A DNA stretch of 64,000 nucleotides. It comes from Cupriavidus pauculus. GTDB lineage: Bacteria > Pseudomonadota > Gammaproteobacteria > Burkholderiales > Burkholderiaceae. The notes beneath the pieces were generated by a model. That model saw only the letters and a program-made list of their open reading frames with translations, made no database searches and was not told the origin of the DNA. Shown here piece after piece: positions 32,775-46,100 of this stretch. The first letter of the stretch is position 1, and every line of letters starts with the position of its first letter. The stretch covers positions 62,001 through 126,000 of the forward strand of contig NZ_PJRP01000003.1 in the NCBI RefSeq assembly GCF_002858765.1, in the 5' to 3' direction. The position numbers and the translations under genes were made by a program.

Positions 32775-33284
32775 CTACGCCGTGGCTGACGCCTGACGGT
32801 TGTCCTCCGGCTTGCGCCGTGCGTGCCGCACGCGGGACTTTTCGGCGTGGTTCTCGTTGGCTTCGTCGATCGAATGGCTGCATTTGACGTCGCCCTCCTC
32901 GTCGGCCAGTTCGGCCAGATGGCGATAGAACTTCACCAGCTGGCGCAGTTCCTCCTCGTCAAGATCCTCGATGGACACCAGGTGGTTGCTGGCCTCGCGG
33001 TGCGACGCCAGCAACTCGTTGAGCTTCAGGTGGACCGCCATGGCGTCCTTGTTCTGGCTCTGCTGGATCAGGAACACCATCAGGAAGGTGACGATGGTGG
33101 TGCCGGTGTTGATGACGAGCTGCCAGGTCTCGGAGTAACCAAAGAGCGGCCCCGTGACGGCCCAGGCCAGGACGACAAAGACGGCGAGCGCGAAGGCCAC
33201 CGGCGAGCCGGCCTGACGCGTCGCGGCGCCGGCAAAGTGGTCGAACAGGTGGAACAGGCGGCGATGCGTGGGCTGCTGTTGCAT
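32775..33284 (-). CDS. Low-affinity iron permease family protein
   Basis: This 169-residue membrane protein has two helices (VAFALAVFVVLAWAVTGPL and NTGTTIVTFLMVFLIQQSQN) and the family motif QNKDAMAVHLKLNEL. A long charged cytoplasmic tail (EDLDEEELRQLVKFYRHLAE) follows. Homologues are annotated as low-affinity iron permeases from fungal Fet4 relationships, but transport is unproven in bacteria. I chose the ATG at 33284 because GGGAG lies 8-12 bases upstream; an ATG six codons earlier has none. Confidence 0.85.
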   Translation of the reverse strand: MQQQPTHRRLFHLFDHFAGAATRQAGSPVAFALAVFVVLAWAVTGPLFGYSETWQLVINTGTTIVTFLMVFLIQQSQNKDAMAVHLKLNELLASHREASNHLVSIEDLDEEELRQLVKFYRHLAELADEEGDVKCSHSIDEANENHAEKSRVRHARRKPEDNRQASATA

Positions 33285-33431
33285 GAAACGCTCCCGTGGC
33301 AAGGCAGGACTGTCTACATTGTAGGGAGCGCCTCAACGCAGTTTCAGTCGGTGGCGTCCTACAAGGATGTCATCCGGCACCGTGACATGTCGTTTTTACA
33401 AGCAACGATCCGGAGGCCGGGGCGCTGCGGT

Positions 33432-33447
33432 GGGCATGGCGATTGCG
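33432..33447 (+). promoter_or_regulatory. Sigma-54 (-24/-12) promoter for the BON-domain gene
   Basis: GGGCATGGCGATTGCG keeps GGCA, the G at position 7, TTGC and the 10-base spacing. The predicted start near 33458 gives a leader of about 57 bases to the ATG at 33515. A palindrome CTACA-T-TGTAG lies about 110 bp upstream (33314-33324). Confidence 0.7.
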
Positions 33448-33514
33448 TCTCACCGGCATTCCGGGCGCGGCGTTGCCGCCGCGCGCCATCACCTACCAGA
33501 CGAGGACCGCCATC

Positions 33515-33868
33515 ATGCAAACGGAAAGCGAAGCACCACGCCGCACCAGCCCAGACGACGATGACGAACTGCTGCGCGAGCGTGTCGGCACCTGTATCGC
33601 TGAATTCTGCGGCGGCGATATGCCCGACGGCGTGGCCGTGCATGTGGTGGAGCGCCGCGTGACGATTACGGGCCAGGTAGAGGACATCGATATCGCCCAG
33701 CGCATCGAAAAGGCCGCATCCACGCCCCCGGGCATCCTCGGCGTGTCGAACCAGCTCACCACGCGCGTACCCCCGCCGCGCGAGGTGCCCGGCCAGCCCC
33801 CGCTGGCCACGGGCATACGCGCCGATCCAGCGGAAAAGCCGGCCGGCCAGATCAATCACAAGGTTTGA
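33515..33868 (+). CDS. BON-domain protein
   Basis: This 117-residue protein has one BON domain at about residues 20-85 (LLRERVGTCIAEFCGGDMPDGVAVHVVERRVTITGQVEDID, with the conserved Gly of the TGQV turn). BON domains bind phospholipid or potassium-type ligands and occur in osmotic-stress proteins such as OsmY and Kbp. No signal peptide is visible from the chosen ATG, so it is probably cytoplasmic. A GC-rich hairpin at 33879-33908 may end its transcript. Confidence 0.8.
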   Translation: MQTESEAPRRTSPDDDDELLRERVGTCIAEFCGGDMPDGVAVHVVERRVTITGQVEDIDIAQRIEKAASTPPGILGVSNQLTTRVPPPREVPGQPPLATGIRADPAEKPAGQINHKV

Positions 33869-33878
33869 CAATGCATAC

Positions 33879-33908
33879 GGCGCCGGCCCCTGGAGCGGGG
33901 GCGGCGCC
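33879..33908. terminator. Possible bidirectional hairpin after the BON gene
   Basis: Arms GGCGCCG and CGGCGCC, with inner CCCC/GGGG pairing, form a strong stem between convergent genes but have no T-run. A 14-bp direct repeat TTCACCCCGGCCCG follows at 33930-33943 and 33947-33960. Confidence 0.4.
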
Positions 33909-33961
33909 GCGCAAACCTGCACCGGGGCATTCACCCCGGCCCGCATTTCACCCCGGCCCGG

Positions 33962-34441
33962 TCAGGCCCACGGGTCGTACCGGTCCTTCTCCCAGTATGG
34001 CGAGATGCCGTAGTACTCGTGGATGCTCGTGGCCCACTCCGAATTCGCCATGGTGGGCCAGTGCTCCTTGTCGAATCCCGGCGCGGCCTTGATGCGTTCC
34101 TTTTCGATCCCCAGCACAAAGCACTTGCGGCGCGTGTCCAGCGTCAGAGCCGACCACGGCAGCGCATGGAGCTTTTCGCCAATGCCGAGGAAGCCGCCCA
34201 TCGCCAGTACCGCATAGGCAATACGGCCGCCCAGCACGTCGACCATGATGTGGTCGATGGTGCCGATCTCCTCGCCGGACGGGTCCACTACCTTGTTGCC
34301 TTCCAGCGTGTCGGACGCCATCACGAACGGCCCGCATCCGGCCGTGGTCTGGTCAACGTCCCCAATAATTGACGCGCCGCGCGGCGGCGTACCGGCGGGC
34401 GGGGTCTGCGGGTCCATGGGCTTCATGTGCGGTTCCCACAT
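33962..34441 (-). CDS. PRC-barrel domain protein
   Basis: This 159-residue protein has a PRC-barrel around residues 40-110 (DTLEGNKVVDPSGEEIGTID, VDVLGGRIAYAVLAMGGFLG, LHALPWSALTLD). The tail is aromatic and acidic (EHWPTMANSEWATSIHEYYG). This longer form with the Trp/Tyr tail is common in proteobacterial stress clusters. It starts directly after the upstream gene's stop codon; the ATG five codons further in (34426) is also possible. Role unknown, probably protein or RNA contact. Confidence 0.82.
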   Translation of the reverse strand: MWEPHMKPMDPQTPPAGTPPRGASIIGDVDQTTAGCGPFVMASDTLEGNKVVDPSGEEIGTIDHIMVDVLGGRIAYAVLAMGGFLGIGEKLHALPWSALTLDTRRKCFVLGIEKERIKAAPGFDKEHWPTMANSEWATSIHEYYGISPYWEKDRYDPWA

Positions 34442-35011
34442 TCATCGGCTCGCCGGCACTGGCGCCGCCAGCGGATCGAAATCCTCCCAATGGCCATCGC
34501 GCCACTGGCCCTCCGCGCGCTCCACATCGCGCGCGCCGCCGCGACGCAACTCGCCCGCCACCAGGGCCGTATTGGCGTCACTCACATGAGCCGCCAGCAG
34601 CACGCCGGCGTGTCGCACCGGCCCGGCGCTGCGATCGGTGCCGGCCAGCGCGCCCATCAAGGATCCGGCATAGGCGCCAACCCCTGTGGCAAAGGCCATG
34701 ACCAGTACCAGTACCCACGGCTGCAGAGACGCCGCGGCGAACCATGCGCGCGCGGCCGCAACCAGGCAGACCCCGACGGCAAAGCCGATGACGGCGCCGA
34801 TCAGGATGCCGCGCCCGGCGCCGGGTCCGGCGTCGCGTGCGCCGGGGTCCACAGCCTCGTCACCCCCTATCGGAAAGGTGGCGTGCTGGCCCGGCGGGTT
34901 GACATAGAACATGGTCAGATCGTCCTGCCTGACGCCCTTGGCCATCAAACGTGATGCAGCAGTCTCGGCCCGGGCAAACGTTTCAAATCGTCCTGCGATG
35001 ATCGTAGACAT
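34442..35011 (-). CDS. AGRF/WxDFxP-type hypothetical membrane protein, long form
   Basis: This 189-residue protein starts MSTIIAGRFETFARAE and has the block FYVNPPGQHATFPIGGDEAVDPGA. Two glycine-rich hydrophobic segments follow (GILIGAVIGFAVGVCLVAAA and LVMAFATGVGAYAGSLMGA), forming a glycine-zipper-like membrane region. It ends with GVLLAAHVS...LRRGGARDVERAEGQW and W-x-DF-x-P. The flanks match the protein at 25671-26150, which lacks the membrane part. Its stop touches the PRC-barrel start, so the pair is coupled. The ATG at 35011 gives the shared N-terminus. Confidence 0.75.
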   Translation of the reverse strand: MSTIIAGRFETFARAETAASRLMAKGVRQDDLTMFYVNPPGQHATFPIGGDEAVDPGARDAGPGAGRGILIGAVIGFAVGVCLVAAARAWFAAASLQPWVLVLVMAFATGVGAYAGSLMGALAGTDRSAGPVRHAGVLLAAHVSDANTALVAGELRRGGARDVERAEGQWRDGHWEDFDPLAAPVPASR

Positions 35012-35136
35012 CCTGAGGCTCCGTTCAAAGGCATGTTGCAGTGCAAGGGTGGGGCAGCGATCACATGGCGATCGGAAGGTGCCACGGGATGTGCCCCGAA
35101 GGGGTGACCTTGGCCTTCCTTCAGCCCCTGCCTTGC

Positions 35137-36518
<1,382 letters not shown>

Positions 36519-36648
36519 GTTCAGCCATTGGATCGGCAATCATTTCGGGAACGATCATGTTCCGAACACGCAAGAACCATGCGCTGGCATCGCCAGCCCG
36601 TCTTGCGCGCCACGTCGCATGCGTCCGCAGCCTTGGCCCGACACCCCG

Positions 36649-38052
<1,404 letters not shown>

Positions 38053-38378
38053 AGGAGAGTCGGGTCGCGTCGTGAATAGCGTCGTATGACCGGCGTCTGT
38101 TTGTCATGGGCCCGCAGGTGGCGGCTGATTGGCCAGGGCGCATGCGGACGGCACACGCCTGAGAATAGGCTGAAGTGTAACGACAGTCCCCTGGCCATTA
38201 TGCCGGTGTCCGTCTGACACGCCTGTGGGACCATGCCGCGACAGCGTTTCAGGCGGTAGCCACCCGGCGCGTGAACAGATAGCATGATAGACATCTTCCA
38301 CCATTGCGACGCGCCTGCGCGCCCCGGCCGCCCCCGAATTTGCTTTTCACGCGCCGGACAGCAGGCTCCATCGACCCC
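38053..38378. other. Divergent region between the two sigma-54 activator genes
   Basis: This 326-bp gap separates the NtrC-type gene (start 38052) from the second activator (start about 38379). I found no good -24/-12 element on either strand, so the activators are probably not under their own sigma factor. No additional gene is supported. Confidence 0.4.
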
Positions 38379-39395
38379 GTGTCAACCACTGCCACGCTCC
38401 CTTCCGGCCGCCCCGCCGCGCCGCCCCGCCCTGCGGGCCGCCGCGCCGCACCCGCGCAGGTTTCGCTGCTATGGGAAAGTACCTCGCCAGCCATGCAGCG
38501 GCTGATCGGCCAGCTGAATCGCGTGGCCGCCACCGACGTGACCATGCTTGCGGTCGGAGAAAGCGGCAGCGGCAAGGAGGTGGTGGCGCGCGCGGTGCAT
38601 GAGCGCAGCACCCGCCGGTCGGGGCCGTTTGTCGCGGTCAACTGCGGCGCCATCGCGCCCACGCTGATCGAATCCGAACTGTTCGGCCACGAGAAAGGCG
38701 GCTTCACTGGCGCGCTGGAGCAGAAGGCCGGCTATTTCGAGCAGGCCCAGGGCGGCACGCTGTTCCTGGACGAAGTCACCGAAATGCCGCTGGAGATGCA
38801 GATCAAGCTGCTGCGCGTGCTGGAAAGCCGCTCGTTCCATCGCGTGGGCGGCGACGCTCCGATGGTCAGCGACGTGCGCATCCTGGCCGCCACCAACCGC
38901 GACCCCATGGACGCCGTGCGCGGCGGCCAGTTGCGCGAAGACCTGCTGTACCGCCTGGCCGTGTTCCCGCTGCATATCCCGCCGCTGCGCGAGCGCCCGG
39001 AAGACATCATTCCGCTGGCGCGCCATTTCCTGGACGAGTTCAACGCCATGGAGCAGACGGAAAAGTCTTTCTCCCCCGGCTCGCTCGAACGGCTGGTGCG
39101 CTACGACTGGCCCGGCAACGTACGCGAGCTGAAGAACTCCATCTACCGCGCCTACATCCTGGCCGACCGTCAGGTGGAGATCGGCAATCCAGGCCTGGCC
39201 AGCCAGCCGCCGCGCCCCACCACGGTGGACGGCGTGGTCAGCGTGCGCGTCGGCACCACGCTGGCCGACACCCAGCGCGAGATCATTCTGGCCACGCTGG
39301 CCAAGTACGATGGCGACAAGCGCCAGGCCGCCAAGGCACTGGGTATCAGCCTCAAGACGCTGTACAACCGCCTCGACGTCTACCGGGCAAGCTGA
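38379..39395 (+). CDS. Sigma-54-dependent activator without a sensory domain, PspF-like architecture
   Basis: This 338-residue protein consists of a Pro/Ala-rich leader, an AAA+ domain (GESGSGKE near residue 60, GGFTGA near 107, then [12 protein letters not shown]) and a Fis-type HTH ([19 protein letters not shown]). It has no receiver or GAF domain, so control must come from expression or a partner protein, as PspF is held by PspA. The start is uncertain: I chose the GTG at 38379; a TTG at 38304 and an ATG at 38493 (which would cut the AAA+ domain) are in frame. It points toward glgE and lies 372 bp from it. Confidence 0.88.
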   Translation: MSTTATLPSGRPAAPPRPAGRRAAPAQVSLLWESTSPAMQRLIGQLNRVAATDVTMLAVGESGSGKEVVARAVHERSTRRSGPFVAVNCGAIAPTLIESELFGHEKGGFTGALEQKAGYFEQAQGGTLFLDEVTEMPLEMQIKLLRVLESRSFHRVGGDAPMVSDVRILAATNRDPMDAVRGGQLREDLLYRLAVFPLHIPPLRERPEDIIPLARHFLDEFNAMEQTEKSFSPGSLERLVRYDWPGNVRELKNSIYRAYILADRQVEIGNPGLASQPPRPTTVDGVVSVRVGTTLADTQREIILATLAKYDGDKRQAAKALGISLKTLYNRLDVYRAS

Positions 39396-39767
39396 AGCGC
39401 GTTTCCCAAGGCATCGCCCATCCTGCTGGTCTGCCGTGTGGTGGGCCGGCGCCTTGCTCACCCCTCGCTCATTCCCTGGCTGACGCCTTCGCGATTCCCC
39501 GCGCCGGCACCCATTCGGGTGTCCTGAAAGCCAGCATTCCGACCGCCGGGCATTCCTACGCCCCAGCCGTTTCGACCCTGTATTTCTTACATAGCTGACT
39601 GCGCAGCGGTGTTGTCCGACATCCGCGCGATCCCTTGCTGCACCGCACGTCGGGCGTGACGACAAGGCTGGCGCCGTCGCTGGCATGCCCTCTGCATGTC
39701 CTCATGGAATTGACATGACGCGCGCCCGCCTGCCCCACGGGCGCCCCACGGCCAGAGGACGTGTGAC
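39396..39767. other. Upstream region of the glgE operon
   Basis: This 372-bp gap contains a -24/-12 promoter at 39681-39696. There is room upstream for activator sites and a bending protein. TGTATTTCTTACA near 39578 has TGTA/TACA arms but no clear partner site. No gene is supported. Confidence 0.45.
39681..39696 (+). promoter_or_regulatory. Sigma-54 (-24/-12) promoter for the glgE operon
   Basis: TGGCATGCCCTCTGCA differs from TGGCACG-N4-TTGCA at two positions and keeps GG-N10-GC. The predicted start near 39707 leaves about 60 bases to the GTG start of glgE. A sigma-54 activator gene ends about 290 bp upstream. Confidence 0.75.
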
Positions 39768-42700
39768 GTGCGCATTTGCCAAATCAACCTGACGGAATCG
39801 CGGGCACTGGACAACGACGCACTGGTGCGCGCTGCCAGGCTCGGATTCGACCATATCCTGCTGGCCGGCTGGTCGGCCTCTCACTCCCGCCCCGACGCCC
39901 TGAAAGCGGCGTTCGACACCTGCCGCAAGCACGGCCTGGCGCCGCTGCTGGACCTGGCGCTCGATCGCTTGCCCAAGGACACGGCGGCCATGCACGACGG
40001 CTGGGTCGACCATGCCCGGCCTGCCGGCAGCCCCAGTGCCACCGATAACCACCTGCCCGGCGTGCGCGTGCGCTGGTTCGACGACGCCACGGCAGGCCAG
40101 TTGCTGGCCTGGTGGAGCGCCCAGTTGGGCGATGCGCTGGCCGCTGGCGCGGCGGGCTTCTGCTGCAGGGCACCATCACGCGTGCCCGGACGGCACTGGG
40201 CCGCGCTGATCGAGACGCTGCAGCGCAACAGCGGGCAGAACAAGGACGCCAATGGCGGCAGCGGCGGCAGCACGCCGCTGTTCCTGGCGTGGACACCCGG
40301 CACCACGCCGCAGCAACTCGATGACCTGGCCACCGCGCCCTTCGACGGCGCCTTCTCGTCATTGCCGTGGTGGGACTATCGCAGCGCCTGGCTGACCGAG
40401 GAAATCGCCCGTCTGCGACGCTTTGGCCGGGTGCTGGCGGCGCCCGCACTGGCGCCGGACGGCGTCGACGTGCTGGCCGCGCGGCGGGCACTGTGGACGG
40501 CCGCCGCCATCGGCGATGGCTGGATGGTGCCGGCCGGATACGAGACCGGCGCTGCTGCCGCGCATGGCGCACCCGGCGCCGCGCTCGATGCATCGCCCAG
40601 CGCGCAGGCCGACGGCCATCCCGACGATATCGTCGACGCGCCCTACGATCTGACCCATGAACTGATGCAGGCCAACGCCTGGCTGGCGGCGCGCGACGAC
40701 GAGCCCGCCGTGGCGGTGCGGCAGGTCAGCGGCCCCGACGCCCCGCTGACCGTGCTGGCGCGCGTGCCGCGCCACGCGGCCAACGGCGCGGCCGGCGAGC
40801 CCGCGCTGACCGTGGTGCTGAACCCCTGCCCCGTGCAGCCGGCATCGTTCGGCGTCGACCGGGTGCTGAGCGGCCTGCCGCAACCATCGGCCACGCTGAC
40901 ACCCGTTGACGGCGGCCCCGGCGGCACGCTCGAAGACGGGCTGGACAACCTGAGCCCCTGCAGCACGATCACGCTGCCGCCCGCGGACATCCGCCTGTTC
41001 GAGGCCGTGCCGGCGCCCGTCGTCACGACGACCGGGCGCAAGAATGCGGGCAATGGGGCGCGCAAATCAGCAGACCGGGCGCCCGACCGCACGCTGGCCG
41101 CCGCCATGGAAGCCCCGCGCGTGGCCATCGAGAACCTGTCGCCCACCACCGACAACGGCCGCTTTGCCGTGCGCCGCACCGTGGGCGAACGCGTGGAAGT
41201 CAGCGCCGATATCTGGATGGACGGTCACGACAAGCTGGCCGCCGTAGTGCTCTGGCGCGGCCCGGGCGAACAGGCGTGGCGTGCCGCCCCGATGGTCCAC
41301 ATCGTCAACGATCGCTGGCGCGGCAGCTTTCCGATGGTGGCCATGGGCCGTCATGAATTCACGGTCGAGGCCTGGCGCGATACCTTCGCCAGCTGGCTGG
41401 ACGAAGTCGGCAAGAAGCGCAAGGCCGGCGTCGACATCAAGCTGGAGATCGAAGAAGGCGCGCGACTGGTGGCGGCCACGCTCGGCACGCCGGACGCGAG
41501 TGCCATCGCCGATGCCGGCGCGGTCATGGCCGATCTGTCGGCCGCCGCCGACGACGCCCTGCGCCTGGAGATCCTGCTCTCGCCGCGCACCGAGGCGGCC
41601 ATGCGCGCGGCGATGGAAACCCCGGCTGGCCGCCCATTCGCCAGCCGCTATCCGACCACGATGCCCATCGAGGCCGACCGCCTGGCTGGCCGCTTTGCCA
41701 GCTGGTACGAACTGTTCCCGCGCTCGGAGAGCGGCGACGTGAGCCGCCACGGCACGTTCGACGACGTGATCCGCCGCCTGCCCGCCATTCGGGCGATGGG
41801 CTTCGACGTGCTGTACTTTCCGCCCATCCACCCCATCGGGCAGGCGCACCGCAAGGGCAAGAACAACAGCCTGAAGGCCGAGCCCGGCGATGTGGGCAGC
41901 CCGTACGCCATTGGCAGTACCGAGGGCGGCCATGACGCCATCCATCCGCAACTGGGCACGCTGGAGGACTTCCAGCGCCTGCGCCAGGCGGCTGCCGACA
42001 TGGGCATCGAACTGGCGCTCGACTTCGCCATCCAGTGTTCGCCGGACCATCCCTGGCTGCGCGAGCGCCCCGAATGGTTTTCGCACCGGCCGGACGGCAC
42101 GCTGCGCTATGCCGAAAATCCGCCCAAGAAGTACGAGGACATCGTCAACGTCGATTTCTATGCGGCGCCACCCGGCGGCGAACAGCTCTGGCAGGCGCTG
42201 CGCGACGTGGTGATGTTCTGGGCCGACCAGGGCGTACGCATCTTCCGCGTGGACAACCCGCATACCAAGCCGCTGCCGTTCTGGGAATGGATGATCGCGG
42301 ACGTGCGCGCGAAGCACCCGGACACGCTGTTCCTGGCCGAGGCCTTCACGCGGCCCAAGATGATGGCGCGGCTGGCCAAGCTGGGCTTCTCGCAGTCGTA
42401 CACGTACTTCACCTGGCGCAACACCAAGGCCGAGCTGATCGAGTACATGACGGAGCTGACGCAAAGCCCGCTGCGCGAGTTCTACCGCCCGCACTTCTTC
42501 GTCAACACGCCGGACATCAACCCGTTCTTCCTGCACGATGGCGGGCGCCCGGCGTTCCTGATCCGTGCCGCGCTGGCCACGCTGCTGTCGGGCCTCTGGG
42601 GCATGTACAACGGCTTCGAGGTCTGCGAAAGCGCCCCGTTGGTGCTGAACGGTGTGGAGAAAGAGGAATACCTCGACTCCGAGAAGTACGAACTGCGCGT

Positions 42701-43121
42701 GCGCGACTGGCAGGCGCCGGGCAACATCGTGGCCGAGATTTCGCGGCTGAACCAGATCCGCGCGAACCATCCGGCCCTGCAGAACCACCTGGGCCTGCGC
42801 TTCTATCACGCCAGCGACGACGCCGTGCTGTACTTCGCGCGCTTCGTGCCCACCGGGGCCGAACACGCGGGCGCATTCGGCGACGACGTGCTGCTGGCCG
42901 CCATCAGCCTGGACCCGCGCGCCCCGCGCGAGACCGACATCGAACTGCCGCTGTGGGAATGGGGCCTGCCGGACAACGCCGCGCTGGATGCCGAGGACCA
43001 GATGTTCGGCACCCGCTTCACCTGGCACGGCAAGCGCCAGCGCATCCGCCTGAATCCGCAAGAGCTGCCGTTCTCGCTCTGGCACGTCAGGCCCCAACGA
43101 CAACCGGGAGACCCGGCATGA
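39768..43121 (+). CDS. glgE: GlgE, alpha-1,4-glucan:maltose-1-phosphate maltosyltransferase, long form
   Basis: This 1117-residue protein extends alpha-glucan using maltose 1-phosphate. The C-terminal two thirds is canonical GlgE: domain N starting near IENLSPTTDNGRFAVRRTVG, the GH13 barrel with FPPIHPIGQAHRKG, nucleophile D829 in FRVDNPHTKP and acid E858 in FLAEAFTRP (29 residues apart, as in Streptomyces GlgE). The first 430 residues form an extra barrel-like domain starting ICQINLTESRALDND that lacks these catalytic residues. The GTG start follows AGAGGA. The stop overlaps treS by 4 bp (ATGA). Confidence 0.92.
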   Translation: MRICQINLTESRALDNDALVRAARLGFDHILLAGWSASHSRPDALKAAFDTCRKHGLAPLLDLALDRLPKDTAAMHDGWVDHARPAGSPSATDNHLPGVRVRWFDDATAGQLLAWWSAQLGDALAAGAAGFCCRAPSRVPGRHWAALIETLQRNSGQNKDANGGSGGSTPLFLAWTPGTTPQQLDDLATAPFDGAFSSLPWWDYRSAWLTEEIARLRRFGRVLAAPALAPDGVDVLAARRALWTAAAIGDGWMVPAGYETGAAAAHGAPGAALDASPSAQADGHPDDIVDAPYDLTHELMQANAWLAARDDEPAVAVRQVSGPDAPLTVLARVPRHAANGAAGEPALTVVLNPCPVQPASFGVDRVLSGLPQPSATLTPVDGGPGGTLEDGLDNLSPCSTITLPPADIRLFEAVPAPVVTTTGRKNAGNGARKSADRAPDRTLAAAMEAPRVAIENLSPTTDNGRFAVRRTVGERVEVSADIWMDGHDKLAAVVLWRGPGEQAWRAAPMVHIVNDRWRGSFPMVAMGRHEFTVEAWRDTFASWLDEVGKKRKAGVDIKLEIEEGARLVAATLGTPDASAIADAGAVMADLSAAADDALRLEILLSPRTEAAMRAAMETPAGRPFASRYPTTMPIEADRLAGRFASWYELFPRSESGDVSRHGTFDDVIRRLPAIRAMGFDVLYFPPIHPIGQAHRKGKNNSLKAEPGDVGSPYAIGSTEGGHDAIHPQLGTLEDFQRLRQAAADMGIELALDFAIQCSPDHPWLRERPEWFSHRPDGTLRYAENPPKKYEDIVNVDFYAAPPGGEQLWQALRDVVMFWADQGVRIFRVDNPHTKPLPFWEWMIADVRAKHPDTLFLAEAFTRPKMMARLAKLGFSQSYTYFTWRNTKAELIEYMTELTQSPLREFYRPHFFVNTPDINPFFLHDGGRPAFLIRAALATLLSGLWGMYNGFEVCESAPLVLNGVEKEEYLDSEKYELRVRDWQAPGNIVAEISRLNQIRANHPALQNHLGLRFYHASDDAVLYFARFVPTGAEHAGAFGDDVLLAAISLDPRAPRETDIELPLWEWGLPDNAALDAEDQMFGTRFTWHGKRQRIRLNPQELPFSLWHVRPQRQPGDPA

Positions 43122-46100
43122 AGCCACTCTCCGAGCGCGCCAACGCCGCCCTGCTCAACGCCGATCCGCTCTGGTACAAGGACGCGGTGATCTATCAGCT
43201 GCACATCAAGTCGTTCTATGACGCGAATGGCGACGGGGTGGGCGACTTTGCCGGCCTGCACGCCAAGCTAGACTACCTGGTCAGCCTGGGTGTCGACACG
43301 ATCTGGCTGCTGCCGTTCTACCCGTCGCCGCGCCGCGACGACGGCTACGACATTGCCGACTACCGCAATGTCCACCCCGACTACGGCTCGCTGGCCGAGG
43401 CGAAGCGATTCGTGTCGGCGGCGCACGCCCGCGGCCTGCGCGTCATCACCGAACTCGTCATCAACCACACGTCCGACCAGCACCCCTGGTTCCAGCGCGC
43501 CCGTCGCGCCAAGCCCGGGTCCGCCGCGCGCAACTACTACGTATGGTCCGACAACGACCAGAAGTACACCGGCACCCGCATCATCTTCTGCGACACCGAG
43601 AAGTCCAACTGGAGCTGGGACGCCGAGGCCGGCGCGTATTTCTGGCACCGCTTCTACTCGCACCAGCCGGACCTGAACTTCGACAATCCGCAGGTGCTCA
43701 ATGAAGTGCTGTCGGTGATGCGCTTCTGGCTCGACATCGGCATCGACGGCCTGCGCCTTGACGCGGTGCCGTACCTGGTGGAACGCGAAGGCACCAGCAA
43801 CGAGAACCTGCCCGAAACGCACGAGGTGATCCGCAAGATCCGGCGCCACCTGGATGACCGGTATCCCGGCCGCATGCTGCTGGCCGAGGCCAACATGTGG
43901 CCCGAGGACGCCCAGCAGTATTTTGGCGGGGCCAGTGGCGGCGGCACCGCCGACACCACGGGCGCGGCCAGCCCGGACGGCGGCATCCAGGGCGACGAAT
44001 GCCACATGTCGTTCCACTTTCCGCTGATGCCGCGCATGTACATGGCCATCGCCCGCGAAGACCGCTTCCCGATCACCGACATCATGCGGCAGACCCCCGA
44101 GGTACCGCCGAACTGCCAGTGGGCCATCTTCCTGCGCAACCACGACGAACTGACGCTGGAAATGGTGACCAGCAGCGAGCGCGACTACCTGTGGGAGGTC
44201 TACGCATCGGACCGCCGCGCGCGCATCAACCTTGGCATCCGCCGCCGGCTGGCGCCGCTGATGGAACGCGACCGCCGCCGCATCGAACTGATGAACAGCC
44301 TGCTGTTCTCGATGCCGGGCACGCCCGTGATCTACTACGGCGACGAAATCGGCATGGGCGACAACATCCACCTGGGCGACCGCGACGGCGTGCGCACGCC
44401 GATGCAGTGGTCGCCCGACCGCAACGGCGGCTTCTCGCACGCGGACCCCGAACGCCTGGTGCTGCCGCCCCTGCAAGGGCCGCTGTACGGCTACGAGGCC
44501 GTCAACGTCGAAGCGCAGACGCGCGACCCGCATTCGCTGCTGAACTGGATGCGCCGCATGCTGGCGCTGCGCCGCCAGCACCGCGCCTTCGGCCGCGGCA
44601 CGCTGCGCTTCCTGTTTCCGGGCAACCGCAAGATCCTGGCGTACCTGCGCGAATACGATGGCGAGCACATCCTGTGCGTGGCCAACCTGTCGCGCGCGCC
44701 GCAGGCCGTGGAGCTTGACCTGTCCCAGTTCAATGGCCGCGTGCCCGTGGAAATGCTGGGCGCCACGCCCTTCCCCGCCATCGGGCAACTGACGTATCTG
44801 CTGACGCTGCCGCCGTATGGCTTCTACTGGTTCGCGCTGAGCGAGGACGCGCAGCCGCCGTCGTGGCACGTCAACGCGCCGGAGCAGATGGTGGATCAGG
44901 TCACGCTGGTGCTGCAGAACCTGGGCGGCCGTTCCGAACTGACCGACTCGGCACGCCGCGTACTGACCACCGAGGTCTTGCCCAACTACCTGGCGCGCCG
45001 CCGCTGGTTCGCGTCGAAGGGCGAGCGCATCGAACGCGTGACCGTGGCCTATGCCTGTCCGGTAGCGCGCATCGGCACCAGCGAGGAGGTCTGGCACTGC
45101 GAGGTCGAGGTATCGCTGCCGGGCCGCACCGAGTGTTACCAACTGCCGGTGGCCCTGCTGTGGGACCGCGAAAGCACCGACGGCATGTCGCAACTGATGA
45201 CGGGCCTGTCGATGGCCCGCATCCGGCGCGGCGCCCGCGTGGGGGTGGCCACCGACGGCTTCGTGGTCGAATCCTACGCCCGCGCCGTCGTGCAGTCGCT
45301 GCGCGACAACGCCAGCGTCGAGACGTCGCACGGCACCATCCGTTATCTGGCCGAACCGGGCCTGGCCGATGCCCAGCTCGAAGACGAGCCGGTGCAATGG
45401 ATGTCGGCCGAACAATCGAACAGCTCGCTGGCTTTCGGCAACACGGGCGTATTGAAGCTGGTGCGGCGCGTGGCCGGGGGCATCCACCCCGAAGCCGAGA
45501 TGACGCGCTACCTGACCAGCCACGGCTACACCCATTCGGCGCCACTGCTGGGCGAAGTCGTGCGCACCGGCGCCGATGGCACCCCGCACACACTGATGCT
45601 GCTGCAGGGCTACATCCTCAACCAGGGCGATGGCTGGGACTGGACGCTGGACTACCTGGGCCGGTCGATCGACGACGCCCTGCCGGCCACCGAAACCGAC
45701 AACGACGACGAGTTCGGCGAAGCCATGGCCGGCTACGCCACCATGGTCGGCACGCTGGGCCGGCGTCTGGCCGAACTGCACGCGGTACTGGCGCAGCCGG
45801 CCCACGAAGACGCCTTCGCGCCGGTGGCCGCCACCGAGGCGCAGGCCACCGAATGGGCCGAAGAGGCGCTGCGCGCGCTGGAAGAAGCCCTGGCCCTGCT
45901 CGAAGCGCGCCGCGCCAATGCCACCGGCGCCTTCGCCCGCGACATCGACACGCTGCTGGCCGCGCGCGGCAAGCTGCCGCATCTGGTGGCGCGCCTGGCC
46001 GCCGCCGCGCCCGACAGCCTGCAAACGCGTATTCACGGCGACTTCCACCTGGGCCAGGTGCTGATCGCCCAGAACGACACCTACCTGGTCGACTTTGAAG

